From: Grifola frondosa
Lineage: Eukaryota > Basidiomycota > Agaricomycetes > Polyporales > Grifolaceae
Length of the DNA stretch: 64,000 nucleotides
Direction of reading: 5' to 3'
Assembly (NCBI GenBank): GCA_001683735.1
Contig: LUGG01000001.1
Location: forward strand, 1,054,001 to 1,118,000
The notes beneath the pieces are model-generated. The model was not told the DNA's origin. It made no database searches and saw nothing but the letters and a program-made list of their open reading frames with translations. Position 1 is the first letter of the stretch; every line of letters starts with the position of its first letter. Made by a program: the position numbers and the translations under genes. Shown in pieces: positions 1 to 11,329 of the stretch.

Positions 1-694
1 GATTGATCCGCATCAGATACGGTGTATCACGACAACAGGTAGTACTACTCACCCTAACCGATGATATGCCTTGACAAACGAAGGATCCACCTCGATAGCC
101 TTCTCCGCATCCAGCACAGCAGACGGGTGGTCGCCCTTGCTTGAGTATGCCGCAGCACGGTTGGAGTAGTACACGGCGTTAGTGGAGTCAAGCGCGATCG
201 CGCGTGTGTACGAGCTGATCGCCTCGTCGTACTTCTTGCCAGACATCTGGGCATTCCCATCCGACTTCAGCTTCTCCGCTGCTGCCTTGTCTGCAGCGGA
301 GGGCACGTCTGGGGAGGGCGAATTTGCCGATTTGGATGCTGACGCGGACGGGGCCGCAGACGCAGTGGTAGCAGTGGGCGACGCGAGCTTCTCGCGCGTC
401 TTCAGGAAGACATCGAATATGGAGGGGAGAGTCGCAGGCTTCACCGTGAGGCGTTCGCATTGCACCTGGTCAGATGGGTCGACGCCAAAGGCTTCGCCGA
501 TGCACTGGACTGTACGCAACGAGCGTGAGCGGGTAGCGCGTGGGGACAGCAGGGACTGACGGGTGGATGCGAGAATTGGGGCACGTACTCGCTACCTCAA
601 GACTCTCCTTATCATCCTGCTTGACGGTGCCATCACCGATGGACTGGTTGAGGAAGTCGATGATGGAGAGGACAAGACGCTGTTTGTTGGACAT
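1..694 (-). CDS. SGT2: SGT2-like small glutamine-rich TPR co-chaperone (partial, 3' end outside window)
   Basis: SGT2/SGTA proteins hand tail-anchored membrane proteins from the ribosome side to the GET pathway in the cytosol. The ATG is at 692-694. The first exon encodes an N-terminal dimerisation-like segment (MSNKQRLVLSIIDFLNQSI). After an intron near 520-600 a second exon begins VQCIGEAFGVDP. An Ala/Ser-rich linker follows, then TPR repeats with the typical pattern GNAQMSGKKYDEAISSYTRA and YYSNRAAAYSSKGDH. The exon ends in a GTGAGT donor at about position 52 (read on the minus strand), and no acceptor is visible before base 1. The remaining TPRs and the Gln/Met-rich C-terminus must therefore lie outside the window. 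The gene is divergent from PRP19. The family assignment is firm. Confidence 0.88.
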
Positions 695-821
695 GGCGGT
701 ATGAATGGGACAAGAGATATCGCTAGGCGCTTGCAGTCAACAACGGCAAACAGGCCGCTCGCTGCCGCTGTTGCTCTTTCAGTGCATACTCGTACTCGCT
801 GACGGCGTCTCACCCTCGAAA
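695..821. promoter_or_regulatory. Compact divergent promoter between SGT2 and PRP19
   Basis: Only 127 bp separate the two start codons, so both genes must share a bidirectional promoter or use promoters that overlap the neighbour's 5' end. I see no clear TATA box or known motif in it. Confidence 0.5.
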
Positions 822-2442
822 ATGTCTTTCTTCTGCTCCATCTCCGGCGACCCCCTCAAGACCCTGTTATCTCGCAGAAGTCTGGCCATGTCTACGAACG
901 CAGACTCATCTTGAAGTATATTACCGAGAATGGCACTGACCCAATCACTGGAGACAAGTTGGAGGAAGCAGACCTCATCAGTGTCAAAGCTAGTACGTAC
1001 CTTGCTTGCTCTACTTTTTCTCGATACCGATTTTTTCCCTTTTGCAGACCCTAAGACTGCCGCTCCTCGTCCTCCCACCGCTACCTCCATCCCTGCCCTT
1101 TTGCACACCCTGCAGAATGAGTGGGACGCGACTATTATTGAAACTTTCACGCTCAGACAACAGTACAACTCCATGCGCCAGGAACTGAGCTACGCACTGT
1201 ACGCGCAGGATGCTGCAACGCGTGTCGTAGCGCGTCTTATTCGAGAGCGTGATGCTGCCCGAAGTCCATGGGTTTCATCTGCTTCGTAGCACCAATTGAC
1301 CCGGGAATGCCTACCTATCTAGAGCACTTGCAAACGTCTCCGCCACCATCGGTGTTGCGCCACCTGCGGCAGGTGACGTTGAGATGGCAGAGGCTGGCCA
1401 GGAAGCAGGCGCCCTGCCTGAAAACATCATGAAGCGAATCGACGAAACCCATCAGACCCTATCTGCCGCGCGCAAAAAGCGCAAAGCACCTGCGGGCTAT
1501 GCTACTGCCGCAGAGGTCAAGACCTTCACCGCAAAACACACCATCCCGTCCCTTCACTCGCCTTCTCCCGCGGGCATCACCGCGCTCGCAGCTCCCACGC
1601 CAGCCCGTCCAGTTCCTCACAGGCGGTAACGACAAGGTCGTCCAGCTGTATGACAGGGACACGGACAAGGTCCTCGCGTCGCTCAAGGGCCACACCAAAA
1701 AGATCACCCACGTCGCGTTCCGCGAGCGCGAGGGTGAGCCGACCCTTGTACTCTCCGCAGGTGCGGATAAAGTCGCAAGGCGTGGGCACACGACACCGCA
1801 TCGGGCGAGTATATCCCGAAGGCCACAATCCGTACACACAAAGGCGAGCTCACGGGCCTCGTGGTACACCCCACTTCGACGCTGCTCGCGCTCGCCTCCG
1901 CGGACCGCACGTATTCGCTGCACGACCTCACGACCTTCGAACAGGTGTACCGCTCGCCGGAGGCGGACGAGCCGTATACCTCGCTCGCGGTGCATCCCGA
2001 CGGCATGCTCCTTGCGCTTGGTACCCCCGGGTCGACGGTCCAGGTGTTCGATGTCCGCATAGGTGCCGCGGTCGCGTCGCTCACGCCGCCTGATAGCGTG
2101 CCGTTTACCGTGAACACGGTCAGTTTCTCCGAGAACGGGTACCACCTCCTCGCACCAGACTCGCTCTCCTCCGTCGCAGTGTGGGATCTACGCAAGCCGA
2201 AGATCGCGCACTCGATTGCGCTCGGCGAGGGCTTCAAGGTGAACAAGGTGCGCTATGACACTAGCGCGCTGCTCTTGGTGTGGCGGGCAGCGAGGGCCTG
2301 CGGGTGTTCGCGCACAAGTCCTGGAGGAGCTGGTGCGGTTCAAGAGGGTGGGGAGGTGACGGACTTCGTATATGGAGAGCAGGGTAGGGAAATTTGGGGA
2401 GCAACTGGGAGAGAGGTCCGTATATGGGGCTTGCCTGCATGA
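822..2442 (+). CDS. PRP19: Pre-mRNA-processing factor 19 (U-box E3 ligase with WD40 repeats)
   Basis: Prp19 is the core ubiquitin ligase of the spliceosomal NTC/Prp19 complex. The N-terminus [11 protein letters not shown] starts the U-box, which continues as [14 protein letters not shown] and [13 protein letters not shown]. An intron at about 990-1047 is followed by the coiled-coil tetramerisation part ([20 protein letters not shown], then [16 protein letters not shown]). A second intron at about 1274-1330 ends in TAG/AG before [14 protein letters not shown]. The WD40 part is clear from [20 protein letters not shown] through [12 protein letters not shown] to VRIWGLPA and a stop at 2440-2442. 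Reading the conserved protein needs several one-base corrections, for example in the C run at 851-855 and near 1600, 1780, 2275 and 2321. Prp19 is essential in yeast, so I think these are sequence errors rather than true damage. Confidence 0.9.
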
Positions 2443-2811
2443 GCACGTCTGTGTACCTATGTTGTATGAATTTTTTGCTACTGTCTCCTTGGGTTTCGCA
2501 TGCAGTGCACATGGCAAGAACTTGCGGCCTGTGTGGCTTTGATGTGCTACTTGCCCGTGGTCGTGTCCAACAATTTTGTGTCTTAATACCTCAGTGACTG
2601 TCTCCGCCGTAACGTCTGGTTCGGAACTTGGAGATGTTTTGTGACATCTGCAGTCCTAGGAGTTGCGATCATATGTATACAGTCCAACGTCCGATGACAA
2701 TAGTATGACGGTGTGGATTTTACAATCAGCATGATGTATACTATTGCGTCGAGTATTTACAGATTGGAGAATGCGCCCGGTGTCCCCTTGCAATGAGTTG
2801 AAAACAGAAAA
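2443..2811. other. Convergent intergenic stretch, no gene seen
   Basis: This lies between the 3' ends of PRP19 and the DUF7702-like gene. It is AT-rich compared with the genes and probably holds both 3' UTRs and poly(A) sites. I see no RNA gene or repeat. Confidence 0.4.
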
Positions 2812-3837
2812 TCAGTACTGCGGCCTGAGCTTTGCCAACTCCTCGTAATCTTCGGCGTCAGCCGAGCCCCTTGCGTAGTAGTCAACATCCTGCTGCAGCG
2901 GTGTGCGGGTGCCCACGACGGTGTAGATAAGGACCGCAAATACTCCATCACAACCGACAAGACAAGATAAATGCCCCACGGCCCAGTGCCGAAGTTTGCG
3001 AGGACCGAGTCGCTTGGAGGAAGAGTCTCCATTTGGCCGTCAGATAAAGGCTATCGTAGCGGGTGAAAATGAGGAGAGGACCGAGTAGACGACACGCAGA
3101 GCAATGAATGGTAGTGCACATGTGATGCCGGTCAACAACGTGGTTGCATTGTTATTAAAGTCGCTGGCTTTCCGGGAAAATGATAGCTTACTGTTTCCTA
3201 TGCTTCATAATGCGGTCCTTGTTCGACCAGCAGAAGGCGGTGACGACTACGATGAGGCCGTAGAGCACGGCGAACATGATGACACCGATGTGCCGGATTT
3301 TGTACCTTCGTCGAGGTCACTCTGGCTTTTCGCATTGCCCGCGTTGACACCGCCTATATAGCCAACACAAGCCGACCATACCCAAAATACCCATGAGGGG
3401 CAGCCCACGAGCCATCAGTGGATGTGTTTCAATAGAACCTTGTCCTCTGGCATCCGTCGATGTCAGTAGATGTGTTGATACATAATAGTTTGTTACTATA
3501 CTTACACTGTTGCCAAAAAGCCAAGCGTCGCAACGAGTAAAGGAGATACTCCAGATGACTCCGCGATGCCATAGATAATGCGAAGGGTAATATTGCTCGG
3601 GTTCTGCTCTGATAAAACGTGGGTTACACCTCCAACAATTCGGACTGAGAGAAAGAATTGAAATTAGCATCGAAACATCGACATAAATCATCAAACTGAC
3701 TTATGGATAATACAACCAGCAAAATCCATCCTGCTCTCTTCGTGAAGCCAGGCGCAAGACGAGGATGATGCTAATAATCAAGATGGGAATATAAATTATA
3801 ATCACGGAGATGATTCCTCCGGATCCAGCTTGACCAT
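2812..3837 (-). CDS. DUF7702-like multi-pass integral membrane protein
   Basis: The function is unknown; this is a fungal family of about six membrane spans. The first exon runs from an ATG at 3835-3837 (MVKLDP) into a membrane segment YIPILIISIILVLR. In a frame offset by one base it continues as GFTKRAGWILLVVLSI. After an intron comes the conserved stretch VRIVGGVTHVLSEQNPS, then GIAESSGVSPLLVATLGFLA, which I recognise from this family. Further exons encode IRHIGVIMFAVLYGLIVVV, LLTGITCALPFIALRVVYSV and GPWGIYLVLSVVMEY. The tail is AVLIYTVVGTRTPL ending in KLRPQY and TGA at 2812-2814. At least two one-base frame shifts are needed (near 3755 and 2940). A related copy lies upstream at 4.9-5.3 kb. 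The family call rests on memory of the motif pattern. Confidence 0.62.
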
Positions 3838-4890
3838 GACTCGAAAACTGAAGATATGACGGTGTATAGGAGAAAAGGAAGCAAAGAAGTGCCGATGGTA
3901 TACTGGAATCCACTTTGTTGCGCCCATGATATATGCTCCAGTCAAATCTAACATTACACCGCTTTCAGCACTGCATGGAGGCCTAAGGAAAGTATCACAC
4001 CTCAAGCGCCGTCTAATTATACTTTTCGACACCGCAGTGAATAATGCGCCCTTGCACAATTGCACCCGAGCACTTCACTAAACTGCATCAATTCTGAAAC
4101 GTATCCGATATGAATGATGGTCTCCAACTCGGCTCTATGCAAGCGCTAGAAAGGAAAACATTTCACAATCCTGTTGGCTGGTTCGACATTTTTTGTCAGC
4201 GCAAGTGGTTATGCATACTCGTGCCAAACATACTGATATTGGACCACATACATAGAGAATAAACCTGAATAAACGCCGGAAGTCGTGCCTCCCATGATGC
4301 TTCACGGGTCCAGATCCGATTTTCACATATAAGGATGCTCGCCGGCAGCTGAACTTCGTCAGTTTGCGATCTTTGATAGCACAGGACCACTTACGTTATA
4401 GTACTACGCCCCAATGCCAAACACGACCTTAAACTCACATCGGGCATTAGCCGTGATGACTTTGAGAAAGGCGGTGGAGCTGTCACTCATCTGCATGGGA
4501 CTTTTGCTACATGGCAGTGAATCCTTGCAACGAACTGCAGCCGGTGATCATATGCCGTGAAGTGCAACCAGCTGTAATTCGTTAGAAAATGATGACAAGA
4601 TGCCAGGAGAATAAATTCTCCGGAGGAGTTCAGCGACTCGGACGTGCCAGGACAAGCATTTCAATTCCGTCAATCACTACTAGCAGAAGGGTCATGCCAT
4701 TTGCGAATGAATCAGTTTTGTGGTGAAAATCGCCCCGATGAAAATGGTGATTAACTCACCCCATGCATCAAGAGTCAGGACGTATTACCACAGATAAGAC
4801 GACCTTCTCAGTTGAAATCTCAGCGTAACATAAAGGAGAGAAAGCTGATGAACATACCATCACTAATAAAACAACAGTAGCAGAAGAAAG
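3838..4890. other. Intergenic stretch between the two DUF7702-like copies
   Basis: Only short open frames without recognisable similarity or splice logic are present. It should contain the promoter of the downstream (lower-coordinate) copy and the 3' end of the upper copy. Confidence 0.35.
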
Positions 4891-5310
4891 TCACTCTCTG
4901 CCAGCATGGACCAATTTCATCAGTTCTTTGTCATTATATTTTTCGACATAGTCAGATACCCGCCACTCTATAAACGACATACTCCATTACAACTGATATG
5001 AAAAGGTAAATCCGCCAACTGTCAGTGATGCCGTTAAATTTGGTTAAGGGAGAGTCGAAGGGAGAGATCCACCGTTGATACCAAAGCAGGGGGATAGGCT
5101 GATGGAACCGTCGGAACCGGATCCCAACGAAGGAGGGGCTGAGAAGAGACAAGTAGAAGCCGCAGCAATGCATATTCACAGAGGCTTTAAACCAAAGTGG
5201 AAGTTGACGTGCCATACGGATGTTGTTCAACTTGTATGATTTATTCAGGTGTACGAGTAAGCAAGAGCGATGAGGACATAAATCACAAGGATATTTCCTA
5301 TGCGTCGCAA
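4891..5310 (-). pseudogene. Second, incomplete DUF7702-like membrane protein copy
   Basis: On the minus strand a segment LRRIGNILVIYVLIALAYSY matches the position of IRHIGVIMFAVLYGLIVVV in the gene at 2.8-3.8 kb. A later segment SWRIYLFISVVMEY matches GPWGIYLVLSVVMEY. The tail read after a frame correction is VSDYVEKYNDKELMKLVHAG with a stop at 4891-4893. I could not find a counterpart of the N-terminal half (the YIPIL and LSPLLVATLGF blocks) in the 600 bp upstream. This therefore looks like a truncated tandem duplicate rather than an intact gene. An intact but strongly diverged copy with unusual introns remains possible. Confidence 0.5.
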
Positions 5311-5976
5311 GTGTGTTCCTTTATTGAGGCATCTCACGAGATCTGGGATGGGACAGTGTCAAGTTTCGCAAAAATATAAATGGCCTTCTCCACGTACATA
5401 AGCCTCTAAATGGTCATTCTCCATAGCACGCTGCGGAAATGGTGATCTTCGGAGTGGCAATAATCCCGATTTCATGGTTATGTACTCACTGTGAACCGGC
5501 ACGCCTCAACATGAAGAACTTTACAAGCATATTTGTCAACAGGATACAGAATGTCTACCGTAGCTCTTGACTCTTGATACATCTCTTGGTGGAGAACCTA
5601 GGTCTGGTCTATAGAACGGCTCGAGTAAGACACGAACAACATCCATCTTCGGGGTGTTGGGACCAGGCGAAAACTATATCAGAACGTTGAATACACGGTT
5701 CATAATCATATGTATATACCTGAAATTATGTTTCATGATCCACCATCCTATCTGATCACCTTCCAGTTTGATTCAAGCCAAATTGCTCAGCATTCGATAT
5801 GCCGCTCGGATGATTTTGTCCAGATATGTAGTCCTCGCCCAGATGTGAACCTGTCGTACATAGCCGTTCGCTCGAAAAGGTAATGAGCCATGCGAGCGCG
5901 AGAGTTTTGAGTTTTCCTCATTCCGAGAGTCTCGGAGCTCGCCTGCCTTGAAGCTCTGAAGCCGAACCATCCGCCA
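5311..5976. other. Intergenic stretch upstream of LAS1
   Basis: No convincing coding exon or RNA gene. It may contain lost 5' parts of the decayed membrane-protein copy and must contain the LAS1 promoter. Confidence 0.35.
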
Positions 5977-7760
5977 ATGAGACTACCACGTCGCGTACCG
6001 TGGACGTTCCTCACTGAACTGGAACAATTGTGTTCATGGATTTATGCAGATGAAGCCGATATTGATGCAAAAGTACTGGCAGTTCGCAGAGTGAGATTTT
6101 GTCATTCCACTCTGTCGTGTCTATTTCTCAATGTACCAGTTAGCTGCGTGGAAGGCATCTGTCTCCCTACCACATGCTCTAGAATCTACACTCGGTCTCT
6201 TGACCGTAGTACTACAAGATGGCTCTGCCCAGGCGTCATCCTCGCATCTTTCCATTCGCATGAGCTATGCTGCTGCAATAATCCGACTCGTGAATGGTCT
6301 AGTGGATCCGCTACAGCTTGGAGCTTATGCCAGGTCTATTGCCAGTATAGCTACACAGCTGGGTTTGCCTCCATGGCTGGTGGAGTTAAGACACGCTGCC
6401 ACCCATGAGGAGTTGCCCAGTATAGAGGTTCTACGAGAAGCTGCCAGAGAGGTGCGTATGTTGATTGCACTATCCAATATGCAGATTTTAAAAGTGGTTC
6501 TTTGATTTGCGACGGTACATTAGTCCATGAGGTGGCTCTTGAACAATTACTTCCTGCCTACACTGAATCCTTCGAACCCACCATCTGCTCGACTTAAACC
6601 CCTGCGGCCCATTGCACCCCTTTTAAAACAATACAAGAGGCTGCTAAAGACAACAACGCGTGACATGTCGTTGCGTGCAAAATTTCAGCCCGAGATTGCA
6701 AAAGCTTTGAGGGACATGGAGCGGTGGATCTCAGAAGCCAAGGTAGCTGCCGACCCTGAAGGAGGTTTTGGGTGGGATGTAAATGAAATTGACGACGAGA
6801 ACGAGGGAGGAGATGTAAGAGAACGGTGGGCTTTGGACAGATTCTGCGACGCCTTATTAGAAAGGGGCGCTATGGTTCCACTCTCAAGAAAGTACGTTGA
6901 CTTTGTTCTTGGTTGTGCTGTCCTCATCATTCGATTCAGAAAAAGGATATCACCGGGAACTAAAATGACTCTCACTCGATCCTTGCTGCATATTTGGACC
7001 CCGATGATAACACACCTTCAGTCATTACACCCGACTTTAGCTTTACGCCTGGTCATTGGGATAACATCTCGGCTTCTCTCTCGCCCACAACAGGAGGATA
7101 TCCGATCTGACGTGGTAGCGCTGGTAGCACATGAATACAAGGCGGATATCTCATACGAAATGTGCCTTGCTGGTTGGGCCAATTGGTTAATTGACACTTG
7201 GGATACAAGCTCGGAAGAAGACTACGGGGCATTGCGCAGGGAAGATGTGGTGGTTGGGCTGATCTCTAATTTTGGACCATTGGGCAATGAAATCGTCGGA
7301 GAGGCAAAAGCGTATGTTTATCACGTCTTTATCCCCAAAATCGGTTTGCTGAGCAAAGCGGTCATTCCCTTGTGTATTCAGAGTGAATGCGTTGTTGAAG
7401 GCGCTCTGTGCGGGCCATTCGAATTTGGAGAAAGTAGATACTCTCCTTTCGGTGCAGCCCGCGCTAACCGGCAAGGTATAAAATTTCCGCGCATGTTCAT
7501 AACTTCAGACGTTAACAACTTACGTGCAGGAATGGCAAGACCGGGACCTCGATGTTATGGATGAACGCCTTAGCAGACTCATGACCCTGCAAGGATCCAT
7601 CGATGAGTTGGCTGTGCATCTTCGTCCAGCTGTGCCGAATGAAACCAGCGAAATAGCCCTTCCGCTGGGATGGCGAAAGCTCAGTGAATGCCACGGTTGG
7701 AGACCATCTCCCCTAGGTGTATTTTCTGTAGCACCTGATTCTTCTCGGAGAATTTCGTGA
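5977..7760 (+). CDS. LAS1: Las1 pre-rRNA endonuclease
   Basis: Las1 is the HEPN-type endonuclease that, with the Grc3 kinase, cuts ITS2 during 60S ribosome maturation in the nucleolus. The protein starts MRLPRRVPWTFLTELEQLCS, a conserved opening of the family, then SWIYADEADIDAK. Introns lie at about 6091-6143 and 6451-6521. The second exon encodes LPHALESTLGLLTVVLQDG and the catalytic HEPN motif RHAATH (within LVELRHAATHEELPS), so the active site looks intact. The C-terminal exons carry LRWLLNNYFLPTLN-like sequence and a long helical region. A last exon after an intron near 7477-7530 encodes EWQDRDLDVMDERLSRLM and stops at 7758-7760. A one-base frame shift appears between about 7310 and 7440. 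Confidence 0.9.
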
Positions 7761-7924
7761 CAATGTACTTGTTTAGCTGCATCGCTTTCGACGGTGTGCA
7801 TACACCGACGCAGCCACCCCATATGGCCCCATAAGCGCCAAGGTGGCATTTCTGAACACGTGATAATCCTTGAAATGTTCGGTTCTGATTTCGTGGCTTC
7901 ACGCGCTACTTCCATTCTCCGACA

Positions 7925-10900
7925 ATGTCTTCAACGTCTGAGAACACCTCCAACTCACGATCGTCTGTCGCAGATTCCCCACAGGGTGCTATCTCTCTTT
8001 TTGACTTGCATCTTAAGGTTTTGGCCGATTCCTACTTGAGCTTCTTCCAAGAACGGTGTGCCTACCAGCCCTCTTCATTGCACTGAGAATTAACTGGTGT
8101 CCCATCCAGGAAGAAAGTCGAGGAGGCTTAGTGAGCTTCTTCTGTTTGAGAAATTATTGCTCATGTGCGAACAGAGTGCTATTGTAGCGTCAGTGCATTG
8201 CTGAAGCTTCACCATAAGTCGAAGGCGATCGACAACTTCTTGGACGACCACCTAGAGCTGAACACTACTAGGGCGGCGTGGGGTGAAATATCAGACAATG
8301 TAGAAAGAGGTTGGCTAGCATTCTCGATAACTCTAGTATTTTATTGATTTCAGGATTCAGAGGCGAGCACCCGCACCGCATTTCTCGAGGCGCTTTCTTC
8401 AGGAGTCATCGAACCTCTAGCCTCCTTCAAAGTACGTTCTTCTTATTATCCTCCCCCCTCATGTATGTCTCACAGTTTTGGCGAGCAGGAAACTCAAGAT
8501 CGAATACGAAAGCGAATCAGACAAGATTTGAAGGACGCAGTTACCGCCCATTCAGAGTATGCAGAGAATTCGTTACCGAGACTAAAGAGAGCATATCTAA
8601 GGAAGTGTCAGGATGTCGAGGCAAGAACCATACTTCACTGTGTGTGTTTCGCACAATGACCAGAATCGCAGGACTATAAAGCAACCTCCGTCGTTGCGCC
8701 TCCATTATCGCCTACTATCCCTTCCGACCCGGGCAATTTCATTGTCTCTCCTCGGCAAAGCTTGAACAATTCTAGGCCGGTCGTAACTGCGCCGCAACCC
8801 CTACGTCCTCTTGATCGGCGACCGTCCACCAGCGCCATCTCTGCACGCAACCGTTCTCCGTCCTCATCAACTACCCTCCAGGATCTAGCTCACCAAGGTG
8901 TGTGTGTTGCTCGTGGTCGTCATTACGTAAATCTCAACGTGTCTGTAGGGAAGAAGCAGCTGAACCAATTAATGACTTTCTTGGATAAAAGTGGTAATGT
9001 GAAAGAGAGTCTAGGAGGAGGGAGGTCAGACAACGCGCTCCGATCTGTACGCGCCAAGAGAGAAGCCGATGAAGCCGGTCAGTGCAGTTTCCTCGTCGAT
9101 GTGGCGTTGTATTTGATATAGACCGCATTATAGATAAGGAATATCGGAAAGCCGTCCACTGGTTGGAAACGTTACGTCTACGGCGCGTCAAGATTCTGGA
9201 ATCTGGGTATAATGTGGGTGATTATATCGAGATTCGTTTTTCCATATTGAACCAATAATGTTTCAGAGTCTTGAGTCATTCGTGCGAGAGAGTGCGGAGA
9301 CCGTCAAGAATGTCCTTGAGATCTATACAGACAATCTCACGTATGTGCGCGTCTTCTCTAGCCGAGCGCTTCGAACTCACGTCTTGGCAGTGCGACTGCA
9401 GCCACACTCTCGCAATTATGCGACCATGGGAGGCAGATGGTAATGAAGATCTCTCCACAGAAGGACAGCTCAGTAGTCGCAGCAAATATTCCACGTCTGT
9501 TGTTGGCAGCGACGCCGAAGCCAGTATATTATAAAATTACTATTTTGGTGAATGTAAAGACCTCATTTTCGGCGTCGGTTTGGTGGACTATGCGACGACA
9601 CATGGGCTTAGTGAAGGCGAGGTGCCGAAGATTGTGCGGATCTGTATTGATGATATTGAGCAGAGGGGTATGGACGCGGAGGGCTTGTATCGAGTAAGCA
9701 CTTTCTTTCGTGTCGGTCCGCTTCATTGAGATCAATATATGGAATGTAGGTGTCAGGACGTCACTCTGCTGTACAGGAGGTGAGCCAACGCAATGAGCCG
9801 TTATGATTTCCTCTCCTGACCAGTTTCGAACCATGCATAGCTACAACACAAGATAGAACGCAATGAAGCAGGGTTTTCGTTTAATCCCGCTGTCGATGAC
9901 GTGTATGTTGTGTCAAACCTACTGAAGGTAACCAATTATAATATGCCTCCAGTGCTTTATTATAATGACATTTATAGTTGTATCTTCGAGAACTTCCTGA
10001 GCCGATATTCAAGTTCCCACTTCAAGAACGCATTCAGCACACGGAAGATCTCGGTGAGATATCCCATGATTATCTTATAGATGCGACTCAGACTCTCGCT
10101 ATGCTAGACGAGCATGTATCCAACAATTTTATGGTCCTGCGATCGAAGATGCGCCGACTACCAGCGATACATCAGGCAACGTTGAAAGCTATTGTGGAAC
10201 ATCTTGCACGAGTGGCGGCGCGATCTGACAAGAATAAAATGGACTCGAGGAATCTCGCGATTGTCTTCGGTTCGGTTATCTTTGGCGACGACGACTTCCC
10301 GAGGACCGGAGACTTGCTTAGTGTTCAGTCGTGGAAGGTGAGCAGTTTCCTGCCTGTGATGAAGATTGATCAAATAGACACCATACGATAGGACACCCTC
10401 ATGGAAGATCTAATTACACATGCTAGCGCTCTCTTTGCAGGGATGGGTTCTCCCCCTCTTCCCGGTACACCGTTGGGAGACGTTGCTGCTGCAGTTACTT
10501 ATGGCTCATCACATACGTCTGTGTCAAACATGCCTCCGCCCTCGCCGCAACGTAGTCCCGAACCGTCCGACAGTCTTTTGCCCTCTCTGTCTCGTACCAA
10601 GGGCAATGATGATAGCTCGCATTCTATTGTTTCGCAAGACTTCACACCGAAATTACCCCCTCGTCCCACAAAAAGCATCCACCCATCCCTTCGCTCGGGT
10701 CCCTTACCTCCCGCTCGCCAACTCCCTCCATCAAGGACGGCCCGTGGTTCGACGACCAAATTTCTGTTCCAACCGTCCCTCCGAACACAAGAAACCCGGA
10801 GTCCGGCCCTTCGACCCCGCTGCCGTTACGATCGCCTTGGCCTGAAGAAGATCCATCACTATCGACAGGCACATCTAGCGCTGCGCAGTCGCGCGCATCC

Positions 10901-11155
10901 TCAAGGACATCCTCACGCATGCCGCTTGGCTCTGATAAAGTGAGAGATGAATTTAACAATCCGACGTCCCTACAATCTTCTGCAACAAATTTCGAGAGCG
11001 CGCTCTCATCATCCGCCTCTGCCGCTGCGTTTGCTTCCCAACCCTCGCCGAGAATGCCTGCTTCCTCTCTTCCTCAACTATCACCTCCACACTCTGCAGA
11101 TCATGCAACATTCGAGATACCGGGTAGCCGAGACCGTCGACGGTCGTCGGAATAA
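7925..11155 (+). CDS. F-BAR and RhoGAP domain protein (Rgd1-like)
   Basis: This is a Rho GTPase-activating protein expected to act at curved plasma membrane during polarised growth. The ATG at 7925-7927 opens MSSTSENTSNSRSSVADSP, followed by the FCH/F-BAR block (LFDLHLKVLADSYLSFFQER, then SLLKLHHKSKAIDNFLDDHL, TQDRIRKRIRQDLKDAV and LPRLKRAYLRKCQDVE). A middle helical part contains HWLETLRLRRVKILESGYN and FVRESAETVKNVLEIY. The RhoGAP domain has the arginine-finger loop GMDAEGLYRVSG near 9700, then YLRELPEPIFKFPLQERI and NLAIVFGSVIFG. The Ser/Pro-rich tail carries SH3-like PxxP stretches and ends GSRDRRRSSE at 11155. It spans at least ten exons. One frame correction near 10700-10760 joins the two tail frames. 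The start lies 164 bp after the LAS1 stop. Confidence 0.88.
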
Positions 11156-11329
11156 TGTGCTTCGTGTAGCCCCAGGCATAGACTGTAGCACTGACTTTTT
11201 CCTTTGTTTGCGACGATGAGAAATGGGTTCCATTATAATGTATGTAGATACCACCAACGTATATACAATTCTGTATGGACATTGTTGTACTGAATAATTT
11301 AAGCGAATGGGACTGCTCGAGGACCCGAA

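Noticed and set aside
822..2442. PRP19 as a pseudogene because of frame breaks
   Set aside because: All domains are conserved between the breaks, some breaks lie in short homopolymers, and the gene is essential in yeast, so sequence error is more likely.
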